Shown in pieces: positions 1-5,987 of a DNA stretch of 14,433 bases (its first letter is position 1; each line of letters starts with the position of its first letter). The notes below the pieces were generated by a model. That model had not been told where the DNA came from and ran no database searches. It was given only the letters and a program-made list of their open reading frames with translations. Source of the stretch: Helicobacter sp. (GTDB taxonomy: Bacteria; Campylobacterota; Campylobacteria; Campylobacterales; Helicobacteraceae). Both the position numbers and the translations under genes were made by a program. The stretch covers positions 1 through 14,433 of the forward strand of contig JARHZY010000159.1 of the NCBI GenBank assembly GCA_029264655.1, read 5' to 3'.

Positions 1-113
1 AAGAAATCTTTTACCTTAGCTAATTCATTGTTAATTACTAATCCAAGTATTTCATTTTCAAGTCTATTCTTATCTTCAATACTTAGGGCTTGTATTTCTG
101 CTAATGTTTTCAT
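1..113 (-). CDS. N-terminal fragment of an unrecognised protein
   Basis: The gene starts at an ATG at 113 and runs off the left edge, so only 37 codons are visible. The reading begins MKTLAEIQALSIEDKNRL and continues through a charged, helix-prone stretch ending ELAKVKDF. The start is supported by AAGGA placed about 6 bases upstream of the ATG, and by a TATAAT box at 176-181 with a dyad between promoter and ribosome site. No signal peptide or membrane segment is visible in the part present. I do not recognise the family. It lies downstream of, and on the same strand as, the flavin reductase-like gene (gap 136 bp), but its own promoter suggests independent transcription. The coding call is fairly secure; the function is unknown. 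Confidence 0.6.
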   Translation of the reverse strand, partial: MKTLAEIQALSIEDKNRLENEILGLVINNELAKVKDF

Positions 114-135
114 TGTGAATCCTTTATACTTCATT

Positions 136-158
136 TTGAATAATGTTTGTTTATTCAA
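136..158. promoter_or_regulatory. Inverted repeat in leader of the left-edge gene
   Basis: TTGAATAA and TTATTCAA form perfect 8-bp arms around a 7-base spacer. The dyad lies between the candidate -10 box (176-181, minus strand) and the ribosome-binding site of the gene starting at 113. It could be an operator or an mRNA hairpin in the 5' leader. The stem is A/T-rich, so an RNA structure would be weak and an operator role seems more likely. No known operator was matched. Confidence 0.35.
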
Positions 159-175
159 TTTATATAATGCTAGTA

Positions 176-181
176 ATTATA
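176..181 (-). promoter_or_regulatory. Candidate -10 box for the left-edge gene
   Basis: TATAAT is read on the minus strand in the context TTGCTATAATTAC. Transcription would start near 169, giving a leader of about 55 bases before the ATG at 113. There is no convincing -35 hexamer, which is common in Helicobacter promoters. Confidence 0.45.
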
Positions 182-249
182 GCAAAAAAAGTGTTTTTGG
201 TAACTTTTAGTTGTATAGCATGAAAATATGAGACAATATGTTGCAGTTT

Positions 250-801
250 TTATATAAATCCTTTACCCACTCGTCCTACATTATGTATAGAAAAATTAAG
301 AGATTCGCTATAAATTTGCTCATCAATAAACACTTTTTGTGCCTGTAGAATCAAAGTGGAACATGTTTCACTAAACTGCAAAATATCTTTAAAACTACAA
401 AAAAATGCAATTAATGCACCATCAATGCATGGTGGATATTCTGCTAAAAGCTCTTTTGTGGGAATATGATAAGTTGCTGCTTCGCTTACATTATATGGAA
501 GTTCTGTGCTTGTTTGTTGCATGGCTTCTAAAAATTCAGGTTGCACATTGCAAATTGTGGCTTTTTGCGTTAGTTTCGCATTTAATAATGTGTCTTTTAT
601 ATCCCCATTACTTTTATGCATAATGCTAATGCCAAAAATCATAGGTGTTGCACATAAAGGCGCAAAAAAACTAAATGGTGCAAGATTTACTACACCTGCA
701 TTACTTTTGGTGCTTACCCATGCGATTGGGCGAGGCGTGATAGCATTGCTTAGAATCTTATAGTTTGCAAGTGGTGTTGAAGTCGAAATATCAAGTAACA
801 T
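250..801 (-). CDS. Flavin reductase-like (FMN-binding split barrel) protein
   Basis: This 183-residue protein belongs to the flavin reductase-like family, which binds FMN and often uses NAD(P)H to make reduced flavin or reduces small substrates in the cytoplasm. The signature is near the N-terminus: ITPRPIAWVST followed by GVVNLAPFSFF, the typical FMN-contacting strand and loop. The C-terminus ends NVGRVGKGFI. An in-frame ATG at 816 would add MKRNI, but AAGGA at 808-812 sits 6 bases before the ATG at 801 and overlaps the longer reading, so I start at 801. An extended -10 promoter with an adjoining palindrome lies upstream (846-872), so the gene is probably transcribed alone rather than from groESL. 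No membrane segment is visible. The exact substrate cannot be told from sequence. Confidence 0.85.
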   Translation of the reverse strand: MLLDISTSTPLANYKILSNAITPRPIAWVSTKSNAGVVNLAPFSFFAPLCATPMIFGISIMHKSNGDIKDTLLNAKLTQKATICNVQPEFLEAMQQTSTELPYNVSEAATYHIPTKELLAEYPPCIDGALIAFFCSFKDILQFSETCSTLILQAQKVFIDEQIYSESLNFSIHNVGRVGKGFI

Positions 802-845
802 TATATTCCTTTTCATTATAGTAAATAATATGTATCATTTGCAAA

Positions 846-872
846 AGTGTAGCAAAAATATAATATTTTTGC
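846..872 (-). promoter_or_regulatory. Promoter and abutting palindrome of the flavin reductase gene
   Basis: On the minus strand TGC-TACACT forms an extended -10 (box 846-851), placing the start near 840 and giving a leader of about 39 bases. Directly upstream, 852-872 is a perfect palindrome with 10-bp arms (GCAAAAATAT / ATATTTTTGC) around one base. It occupies the -10/-35 spacer and part of the -35 region, the expected place for a repressor operator. The binding protein is unknown. Confidence 0.5.
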
Positions 873-1009
873 AACTTCTTTAGTATTTACATGTGAATAA
901 TACAATAAGCGATAGTTTTGTTTAGATTCTTAAAATTAGGTTTATGGTTGATATTTTAATAATATTAAGAGTTTTAAATAAAAGGATATATAAGTAAATA
1001 AGCTTATAT

Positions 1010-1046
1010 GCAAGAATTATCTTGCATTGCCATTATTATAAATGGC
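1010..1046 (-). terminator. Two tandem hairpins downstream of groEL
   Basis: In groEL transcription order, GCCATT/AATGGC (1029-1046, 6-bp stem, 6-base loop) is followed by GCAAGA/TCTTGC (1010-1025, 6-bp stem, 4-base loop). They lie 32-68 bases past the groEL stop and are the only compact stems there. Neither has a strong T run after it, so termination here is plausible but could be inefficient or Rho-assisted. Confidence 0.4.
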
Positions 1047-1054
1047 TTATTAAG

Positions 1055-1076
1055 AAAAAAAAGGGGGGGGGGGGGG
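1055..1076. repeat. A8-G14 homopolymer tract next to groEL stop
   Basis: Eight A residues (1055-1062) run directly into fourteen G residues (1063-1076) on the plus strand. In the groEL transcript this reads as C14 then U8, beginning one base after the TAA stop (1078-1080). Tracts this long in Helicobacter are usually hypermutable by slipped-strand mispairing. Length changes here would not alter GroEL but would alter its 3' untranslated region. Confidence 0.95.
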
Positions 1077-1077
1077 A

Positions 1078-2721
1078 TTACATCATACCGCCCATGCCAC
1101 CCATACCGCCCATATCAGGCATTGCAGGGGCTGGCTTATCTTCTTTAATATCAGTAATTGCTGCTTCTGTTGTTAAAAGCAAGCTAGAGATTGAGACAGC
1201 ATTTTGCAATGCAACTCTTGTAACTTTTAAAGGATCAATAATACCTGCTTTAAACATATCTACATAATCACCGCTACTTGCATCAAAACCTGTTTTACCA
1301 TCTTTGGCTTTACTCACTTCATTAATCACAACACCAGAATCATAACCTGCGTTTGTTGCAATTTGTGCTAAAGGTGCTTTAATTGCACGATGAATAATGT
1401 CAAAACCAATGCTTTCATCACCTTTTAGTGCTATACCTTTTGTATTTACTTTGTTTGCTGCATGTATTAATGCTGCACCACCACCAATAACAATACCTTC
1501 TTCAACTGCTGCTTTAGTGGCTGATAATGCATCATCTACTCTATCTTTTTTCTCTTTCATTTCTACTTCACTTGGTGCACCAACTTTAATAACAGCTACA
1601 CCACCAGATAATTTTGCAAGTCTTTCTTGCAATTTCTCTTTATCATAATCACTTGTTGTAGATTCAATTTGTGTGCGGATTTGTGCTACTCTTTCCTCTA
1701 CTGCTTTTTTCTTACCTTTTCCATCAACAATTGTTGTATTGTCTTTATCAAGCACAATTCTTGCTGCTTGACCAAGATGAGTCATATCAATGCTTTCAAG
1801 CATAAGTCCCACCTCTTCACTAATGACTTCACCACCTGTAAGAATAGCGATATCTCTTAACATTTCTTTTCTTCTATCACCAAAGCCCGGAGCTTTTACT
1901 GCTGCTACATTTAATACACCGCGAAGCTTATTTACTACAAGGGTAGTAAGTGCTTCACCTTCTAAATCTTCAGCAATAATTAAAAGTGGGCGACCACTTT
2001 TCATTGTAGATTCTAAAATTGGTAAAATATCTTTCATTGAAGTAATTTTTTTATCAGTGATAAGGATATATGGATTTTCAAGCTCTGTATTCATTTTATC
2101 TGCATTAGTAACAAAATATGGGCTTAAATATCCTCTATCAAATTGCATACCTTCAACGACACTTAATTCATCATTGATGCCTTTTGCCTCTTCAACTGTG
2201 ATAACACCATCTTTACCTACTTTTTCCATAGCATCAGCAATGAGTTTTCCAATATTTTCATCAGAGTTTGCAGAGATTGTTGCTACTTGTGTAATTTCTG
2301 CTTTACCACCTACTTTTTTACTTCCTTTTTTTAATTCTTCAGTAATAAGAGCACTTGCTTTATCCATACCTCTTTTTACTTCGATAGGATTTGCCCCAGC
2401 AGTAATATTACGCAACCCTTCTTTAAAAATACTATGTGCCAAAACGGTTGCTGTAGTTGTCCCATCTCCTGCTGCATCTGCTGTTTTGCTTGCTACTTCT
2501 TTTACAAGTTGTGCTCCCATATTTGCAAGAGTGTCTTTAAGTTCAATTTCTTTTGCAACACTCACACCATCTTTTGTAATTGTTGGTGCACCATAGCTTT
2601 TTTGAATAAGCACATTGCGACCTTTTGGACCCATTGTTACTTTTACCGCATTGCTTAATGCACTAACGCCCTCATAAATTTTATTTCTTGCTTCATCGCT
2701 AAATTTAATATCTTTTGCCAT
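1078..2721 (-). CDS. groEL: Chaperonin GroEL (60 kDa, Hsp60)
   Basis: A 547-residue cytoplasmic ATP-dependent chaperonin that forms the double heptameric ring and folds proteins with GroES. The full length is present. Near the N-terminus are MGPKGRNVLI and KDGVSVAKEIEL (about 50-61), then the ATP-binding GDGTTTATVLA at 85-95. The equatorial motif DDALSATKAAVEEGIVIGGG contains the aspartate expected for ATP hydrolysis. The C-terminus is the flexible GGM repeat ending in MGGMM. The start ATG at 2721 follows AAGGAG with good spacing. It is 19 bp downstream of groES, so the two form one operon under the CIRCE-controlled promoter at 3041-3098. A G14 tract sits one base beyond the stop. In Helicobacter the protein is also often found outside the cytoplasm, but nothing in this sequence shows an export signal. 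Confidence 0.99.
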   Translation of the reverse strand: MAKDIKFSDEARNKIYEGVSALSNAVKVTMGPKGRNVLIQKSYGAPTITKDGVSVAKEIELKDTLANMGAQLVKEVASKTADAAGDGTTTATVLAHSIFKEGLRNITAGANPIEVKRGMDKASALITEELKKGSKKVGGKAEITQVATISANSDENIGKLIADAMEKVGKDGVITVEEAKGINDELSVVEGMQFDRGYLSPYFVTNADKMNTELENPYILITDKKITSMKDILPILESTMKSGRPLLIIAEDLEGEALTTLVVNKLRGVLNVAAVKAPGFGDRRKEMLRDIAILTGGEVISEEVGLMLESIDMTHLGQAARIVLDKDNTTIVDGKGKKKAVEERVAQIRTQIESTTSDYDKEKLQERLAKLSGGVAVIKVGAPSEVEMKEKKDRVDDALSATKAAVEEGIVIGGGAALIHAANKVNTKGIALKGDESIGFDIIHRAIKAPLAQIATNAGYDSGVVINEVSKAKDGKTGFDASSGDYVDMFKAGIIDPLKVTRVALQNAVSISSLLLTTEAAITDIKEDKPAPAMPDMGGMGGMGGMM

Positions 2722-2740
2722 AACTGCTCCTTATTTTTTG

Positions 2741-3010
2741 TTATTTTAACACGCCAAGAATATCTTCAGATTCTAAGACTATAAAGTCTTTATTATCGAT
2801 TTTGACTTCATTGCCTTTATATTTGCCAAATAAGACTTTATCGCCTTTTTTTACTTCACCATCTTTTTCAACTTCTTTACTTATTTCCTTAATAACACCA
2901 ATACTTGGTTTTTCAGTAGCATTATCAGGGATTATAATACCAGAGTTTGTCTTTTTTTCCTCTTCAATTCTTTCAACCAATACTCTTTTACCTAGTGGTT
3001 TAAAAGCCAT
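2741..3010 (-). CDS. groES: Co-chaperonin GroES (10 kDa, Hsp10)
   Basis: An 89-residue co-chaperonin that caps the GroEL ring. It begins AFKPLGKRVLVERIEEEKKTN, contains the mobile loop SGIIIPDNATEKP that docks onto GroEL, and ends LESEDILGVLK. The ATG at 3010 follows AAGGAG (3018-3023) by 7 bases. It is the first gene of the groES-groEL operon. From memory, the H. pylori homologue (HspA) carries a C-terminal histidine- and cysteine-rich, nickel-binding extension of roughly 27 residues; this protein stops after the canonical chaperonin-10 fold and has no such tail. The gene is otherwise complete, so the short form looks ancestral or specific to this lineage rather than truncated. Confidence 0.98.
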   Translation of the reverse strand: MAFKPLGKRVLVERIEEEKKTNSGIIIPDNATEKPSIGVIKEISKEVEKDGEVKKGDKVLFGKYKGNEVKIDNKDFIVLESEDILGVLK

Positions 3011-3040
3011 TGTAATTCTCCTTACACAAAAAGTTCATAA

Positions 3041-3067
3041 TTAGCACTTAAAAAAATTAAGTGATAA
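3041..3067. promoter_or_regulatory. CIRCE operator (HrcA-binding) of groESL
   Basis: TTAGCACTT, nine bases, then AAGTGATAA. This matches the CIRCE layout TTAGCACTC-N9-GAGTGCTAA; the two arms pair with one internal mismatch (C/A in the right arm). It begins 31 bases upstream of the groES start codon and covers the predicted transcription start (about 3062). HrcA bound here would block groESL until heat or unfolded-protein load titrates GroEL. hrcA itself is not in the window. Confidence 0.93.
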
Positions 3068-3068
3068 A

Positions 3069-3098
3069 ATCATACTGATTTTTTGGTTAATAAGTCAA
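3069..3098 (-). promoter_or_regulatory. Sigma-70 promoter of groESL
   Basis: On the minus strand the -35 is TTGACT (3098-3093) and the -10 is TATGAT (3074-3069), separated by 18 bases. This is the most consensus-like promoter in the window, as expected for an abundant chaperone. The predicted start falls inside the CIRCE element. Confidence 0.8.
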
Positions 3099-3126
3099 GA
3101 TTTTATAATGATATATTAAATAAAAC

Positions 3127-3143
3127 TTAGTCTATAAGACTAA
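3127..3143 (-). terminator. Terminator hairpin after the sugar-phosphate transferase gene
   Basis: TTAGTCT and AGACTAA make a perfect 7-bp stem around a 3-base loop, 13 bases past the stop at 3157. On the minus strand it is followed by GTTTTATTT, giving a modest T-rich tail. It lies upstream of the groES -35 box and would keep readthrough out of the heat-shock operon. Confidence 0.6.
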
Positions 3144-3156
3144 ACTTTATTAAGCT

Positions 3157-4248
3157 TTATCTTATAAATATAGCTTTTCTTTTCCAAAGAATGGTAAAGC
3201 AGAGTATATAAAATATGCAAAACGATATACTTGCAATAATAATCATAGAAGTTTGCTGGTAGTAATAAGTTATAAACACAATAAAACATGCATAACATCC
3301 ATTAATGACAAAAGCAGTTGTATTGCGGCAATATTGCCAAAGCAAATAATGTAAATGTATGGTATGTGGTCGCCACAAGGCTTGCAATAATGTTTGTTTT
3401 GGATTTTTCTTAATAAAAAATATATTGAGAGTGAGACTTGACAATATCGCACATATTGGATATAAAAATAACGCATAGCAATACCATGCATTGATTTTAT
3501 AATGAAGCATGCTTAAAAGTAGTAGCCCACCAATGCAAAATCCAAGTAAAAATGCCCCACTATCTCCTAGAAACATTTTGCCAAAAGGATAATTGAAAAG
3601 TAAAAAAACAAATAAAATTCCAAGCAATATGCTTGCCGCAAAACCAATAAAATTGCTTTGTGTCTGATAAGCAACAAAACATAATGAAAGTAATATGAAT
3701 ATGCTATATAATACGGCATTACCATTTATACCATCAATTGTGTTTATACTATTTGTTGTTAAAAAAAGAAAAATACAACATAACAATAAAGTAAATATCA
3801 AATTATGTTCATGTTGTATATTTAAAAAATAGAACAATAAGGTAAATATACAAAAACCACATATTTGCATGCAAAGCATTAACCATAATTTTGTTTTACC
3901 ATAAATATCTTTAATAATACCACTACACAAGATGATACAACATGCAAGATATAAGTGTAAGCCACCATATTCATAAAAATAACCAATACTAAAATCTATT
4001 GTTTGATTTGTATTATTATAGTGTATATTTGGTATTTCAATACCACCCAACACAACAACAATATATGCTATAAAAATACCAATACCACCACAAAGTGGTG
4101 TATTTTTGCTATGAAATGCTTCTTTTTTCATTTCTGGTTTATCCTGCATAATATGCATTGTTTGAGCAAGAATATACGCAATTACCATAGTAATGCACCC
4201 ACAAAAAATACCTAGATTCATAAAATAAAAAAGCGTTAGAATATTCAT
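3157..4248 (-). CDS. MraY/WecA-family polyprenyl-phosphate sugar-1-phosphate transferase
   Basis: A 363-residue, highly hydrophobic protein with about ten membrane segments. The family moves a HexNAc-1-phosphate from a UDP-sugar onto undecaprenyl phosphate at the inner membrane, starting O-antigen or other glycans. Visible motifs are HSKNTPLCGGIGIF (46-60), NSINTIDGINGNA (166-178, the NxxDGxDG-type catalytic motif), NYPFGKMFLGDSGAFLLG (219-236) and the cytoplasmic RPHTIHLH (293-300), a variant of the HIHH carbohydrate-recognition loop. The first acidic motif, usually DD, reads IIKDIYGKTK, so the first aspartate is lysine (113). The start at 4248 follows AGGAG at 4261-4265. It has its own extended -10 and a downstream terminator, so it looks monocistronic. 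WecA-like rather than MraY is favoured because no cell-wall cluster surrounds it; the precise sugar is unknown. Confidence 0.88.
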   Translation of the reverse strand: MNILTLFYFMNLGIFCGCITMVIAYILAQTMHIMQDKPEMKKEAFHSKNTPLCGGIGIFIAYIVVVLGGIEIPNIHYNNTNQTIDFSIGYFYEYGGLHLYLACCIILCSGIIKDIYGKTKLWLMLCMQICGFCIFTLLFYFLNIQHEHNLIFTLLLCCIFLFLTTNSINTIDGINGNAVLYSIFILLSLCFVAYQTQSNFIGFAASILLGILFVFLLFNYPFGKMFLGDSGAFLLGFCIGGLLLLSMLHYKINAWYCYALFLYPICAILSSLTLNIFFIKKNPKQTLLQALWRPHTIHLHYLLWQYCRNTTAFVINGCYACFIVFITYYYQQTSMIIIASISFCIFYILCFTILWKRKAIFIR

Positions 4249-4557
4249 ATATATTGATTTCTCCTACAACATATTGTAGCAAATCTTATGCAATATATTC
4301 AATATTTTAGCTATATATAAATTGTGTTTCTTATAATATATGTTTTTGCGTTGTAATAATCAATATCTCATAATATGCATTGATCTGTAATTTTTAAAAA
4401 GTGAAAAATTACATGCTCCATATCTATATGCTTACTAAGCTTATAGAATCTCATATATTAAATCGCACATAAGGCAATTTATTAGAAATCGCATGAACAC
4501 ATTGCTAATGGGAATCTATTTGCATATAAATTGAAATTTCAATTTATATAATTTATA
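4249..4557. other. Gene-free gap with two A/T-rich hairpins
   Basis: These 309 bases between rpoN and the transferase gene hold no convincing ORF or tRNA. Three items are visible. A perfect 26-base palindrome at 4524-4549 (13-bp arms, core TTGAAATTTCAA) starts 8 bases beyond the rpoN stop and is a candidate rpoN 3' hairpin. A 10-bp stem at 4386-4395/4404-4413 (TGTAATTTTT / AAAAATTACA, 8-base loop) could be a terminator in either direction. The transferase promoter lies at 4273-4280. Confidence 0.6.
4273..4280 (-). promoter_or_regulatory. Extended -10 promoter of the transferase gene
   Basis: On the minus strand GC-TACAAT (in the context TTTGCTACAATATG) is an extended -10 of the same type seen upstream of rpoN. 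The start would be near 4266, giving a very short leader of about 18 bases with the Shine-Dalgarno at its 5' end. The box also lies in a small dyad, CTACAA/TTGTAG (4264-4279). Confidence 0.45.
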
Positions 4558-5856
4558 CTACATACTCATTGCATACATACGTTTGCGTTGGCTTGAGCCT
4601 AATATCCCAAGTTGTTTGCGGTATTTTGTAATCGTCCTACGCACCATTTTGAGTGCAAATTTTTTCTCAATGAGTTCTAATATCTTAATATCTGAAAGCG
4701 GCTTTTTTTTATCTTCATTGCGTATGAGTTCATGTAGAAATTCCTTAATGCTCGCATTAGAAGTATCGCCATCAACTGCTGTCGTAAAAAAACTTTTTAT
4801 TGGGAATATACCCCGATTGCATTCTAAAAATTTGTTAGCAATAGCACGCGATATTGTGCTTGGTGAATGCCCAAATTCATCTGCTAAATCTTTTAATTTC
4901 ATAGGTTTTATTTCTCCACCCATAAAAAAGTCGTATTGATACTCAATAATCATAAGACCAATTTTGCGTATTGTTGCTTTACGCATATCAAGTGCATCAA
5001 CAAGGTCGCGTGCTTCTTTGAGTTTGGTTTTAAAATATGGGTTATCTTGTGCATCTTTAAAATGCGGTTTTTCAATAATCATACTTGGATAATATGAGTC
5101 ATTAAGACTAAGTTCAATACTATTTTCTTCTTGTGTAATGATAATATCTGCAATAATTACTCTAGAATCTTCATGAAATTCAAGGCTTGGCACTCGTCTA
5201 AAACCACGAATAACTTGCATTACTTTTTCGTAATTTTTCTGCTTTTTATATTTTGCGTGATTCTCAAGATTGTTTATAATTTGCAACGCAAGCTCATAAT
5301 CTAATCCATCTAAATCGCTTGCATCAAGCTGGAATACAAGGCTTTCTTGTAAATCTTTTGCACCAATGCCACCGGGCTCTAAATGACAGAATCTTTGACG
5401 CACTCGCTCTACCTCATCGCTATCACTTATAATGCCAATATGTTCTAAATCTGCAAGCAATTCTTGCATATTACAATCAAAAAAACCTTCACTATCAAGA
5501 TTATCAATAATGCTTAGTGCAATTTCTTGACTCCGTTTTGTTGGAAAAAGAGGTGGATTTATTTGTTCTTGTAGGGTTTCAATCAAGCTTTTTTCATAAA
5601 TGGTCAGCAATTCAATTTTATCACCCATCGAGTTTTTTATATTATGCATACCTCGTTGCGGGGATTTAAGCGGCGTGAGCTTTGTTTGCAAACTTGTAGA
5701 AATGGCAGATTGAATCTCAATATATGGATTATCTTCACTAATTTTACCAAGTGCTTCTTCTAGCTCATTGATAGGGCTTTGTAGTATAGGCAACCAACTT
5801 TTTAGTGTTGATGATAATTTTGATTTAATAGCAATATTTTGCCTTAACTTTGCCAT
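4558..5856 (-). CDS. rpoN: RNA polymerase sigma-54 factor RpoN
   Basis: A 432-residue sigma-54 that directs RNA polymerase to -24/-12 promoters and needs an ATP-driven activator (FlgR in Helicobacter). The N-terminal region I has the expected leucine-rich helix (LKSWLPILQSPINELEEAL). The central core-binding region contains LEPGGIGAKDLQESLVFQL. A helix-turn-helix is visible in LKDLADEFGHSPSTISRAI. The RpoN box that reads the -24 element is RRTITKYRKQ (406-415), a close variant of the family ARRTVAKYRE, followed by LGILGSSQRKR. The protein is full length. The start ATG at 5856 has AAGG about 10 bases upstream. It carries its own extended -10 promoter in the gap after the flagellar gene. In Helicobacter its targets are mid-class flagellar genes (hook, minor flagellin), consistent with the -24/-12 site at 6882-6895. 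Confidence 0.98.
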   Translation of the reverse strand: MAKLRQNIAIKSKLSSTLKSWLPILQSPINELEEALGKISEDNPYIEIQSAISTSLQTKLTPLKSPQRGMHNIKNSMGDKIELLTIYEKSLIETLQEQINPPLFPTKRSQEIALSIIDNLDSEGFFDCNMQELLADLEHIGIISDSDEVERVRQRFCHLEPGGIGAKDLQESLVFQLDASDLDGLDYELALQIINNLENHAKYKKQKNYEKVMQVIRGFRRVPSLEFHEDSRVIIADIIITQEENSIELSLNDSYYPSMIIEKPHFKDAQDNPYFKTKLKEARDLVDALDMRKATIRKIGLMIIEYQYDFFMGGEIKPMKLKDLADEFGHSPSTISRAIANKFLECNRGIFPIKSFFTTAVDGDTSNASIKEFLHELIRNEDKKKPLSDIKILELIEKKFALKMVRRTITKYRKQLGILGSSQRKRMYAMSM

Positions 5857-5891
5857 TGCAACACACGCCTTTTTAGAATCTTAAAGATGTA

Positions 5892-5900
5892 ATTGTAGCA
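5892..5900 (-). promoter_or_regulatory. Extended -10 promoter of rpoN
   Basis: TGC-TACAAT on the minus strand (TACAAT at 5897-5892) places the start near 5885 and gives a leader of about 30 bases. It is in the 131-bp gap between the flagellar gene and rpoN, so rpoN can be made independently of its neighbour. Confidence 0.5.
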
Positions 5901-5987
5901 AAAATATAGGCATTTAGTGCTAAAATTGTATTCAAAGTCGTATTTAGCTATTACATTATGGCTTCATAGTGGCAAATCTATTATTAT

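Noticed and set aside
250..816. Longer flavin reductase reading starting at 816
   Set aside because: The Shine-Dalgarno AAGGA (808-812) lies inside the extra five codons and is ideally placed for the ATG at 801; no ribosome site precedes 816.
1022..1267. Plus-strand frame running through the poly-G tract, suggesting a phase-variable gene
   Set aside because: It continues antisense into groEL, encodes a Lys4-Gly4 run from the homopolymer and has no family likeness; the tract is better viewed as groEL 3' UTR.
1790..2596. Long plus-strand open frame (268 codons) antisense to groEL
   Set aside because: It is a mirror of the strongly coded groEL frame, is serine/proline/isoleucine-rich without domain features and has no promoter or ribosome site; antisense openness is common opposite biased genes.
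4249..4557. Possible tRNA or small RNA in the rpoN/transferase gap
   Set aside because: No cloverleaf, anticodon arm or T-arm consensus was found on either strand; only A/T-rich hairpins are present.
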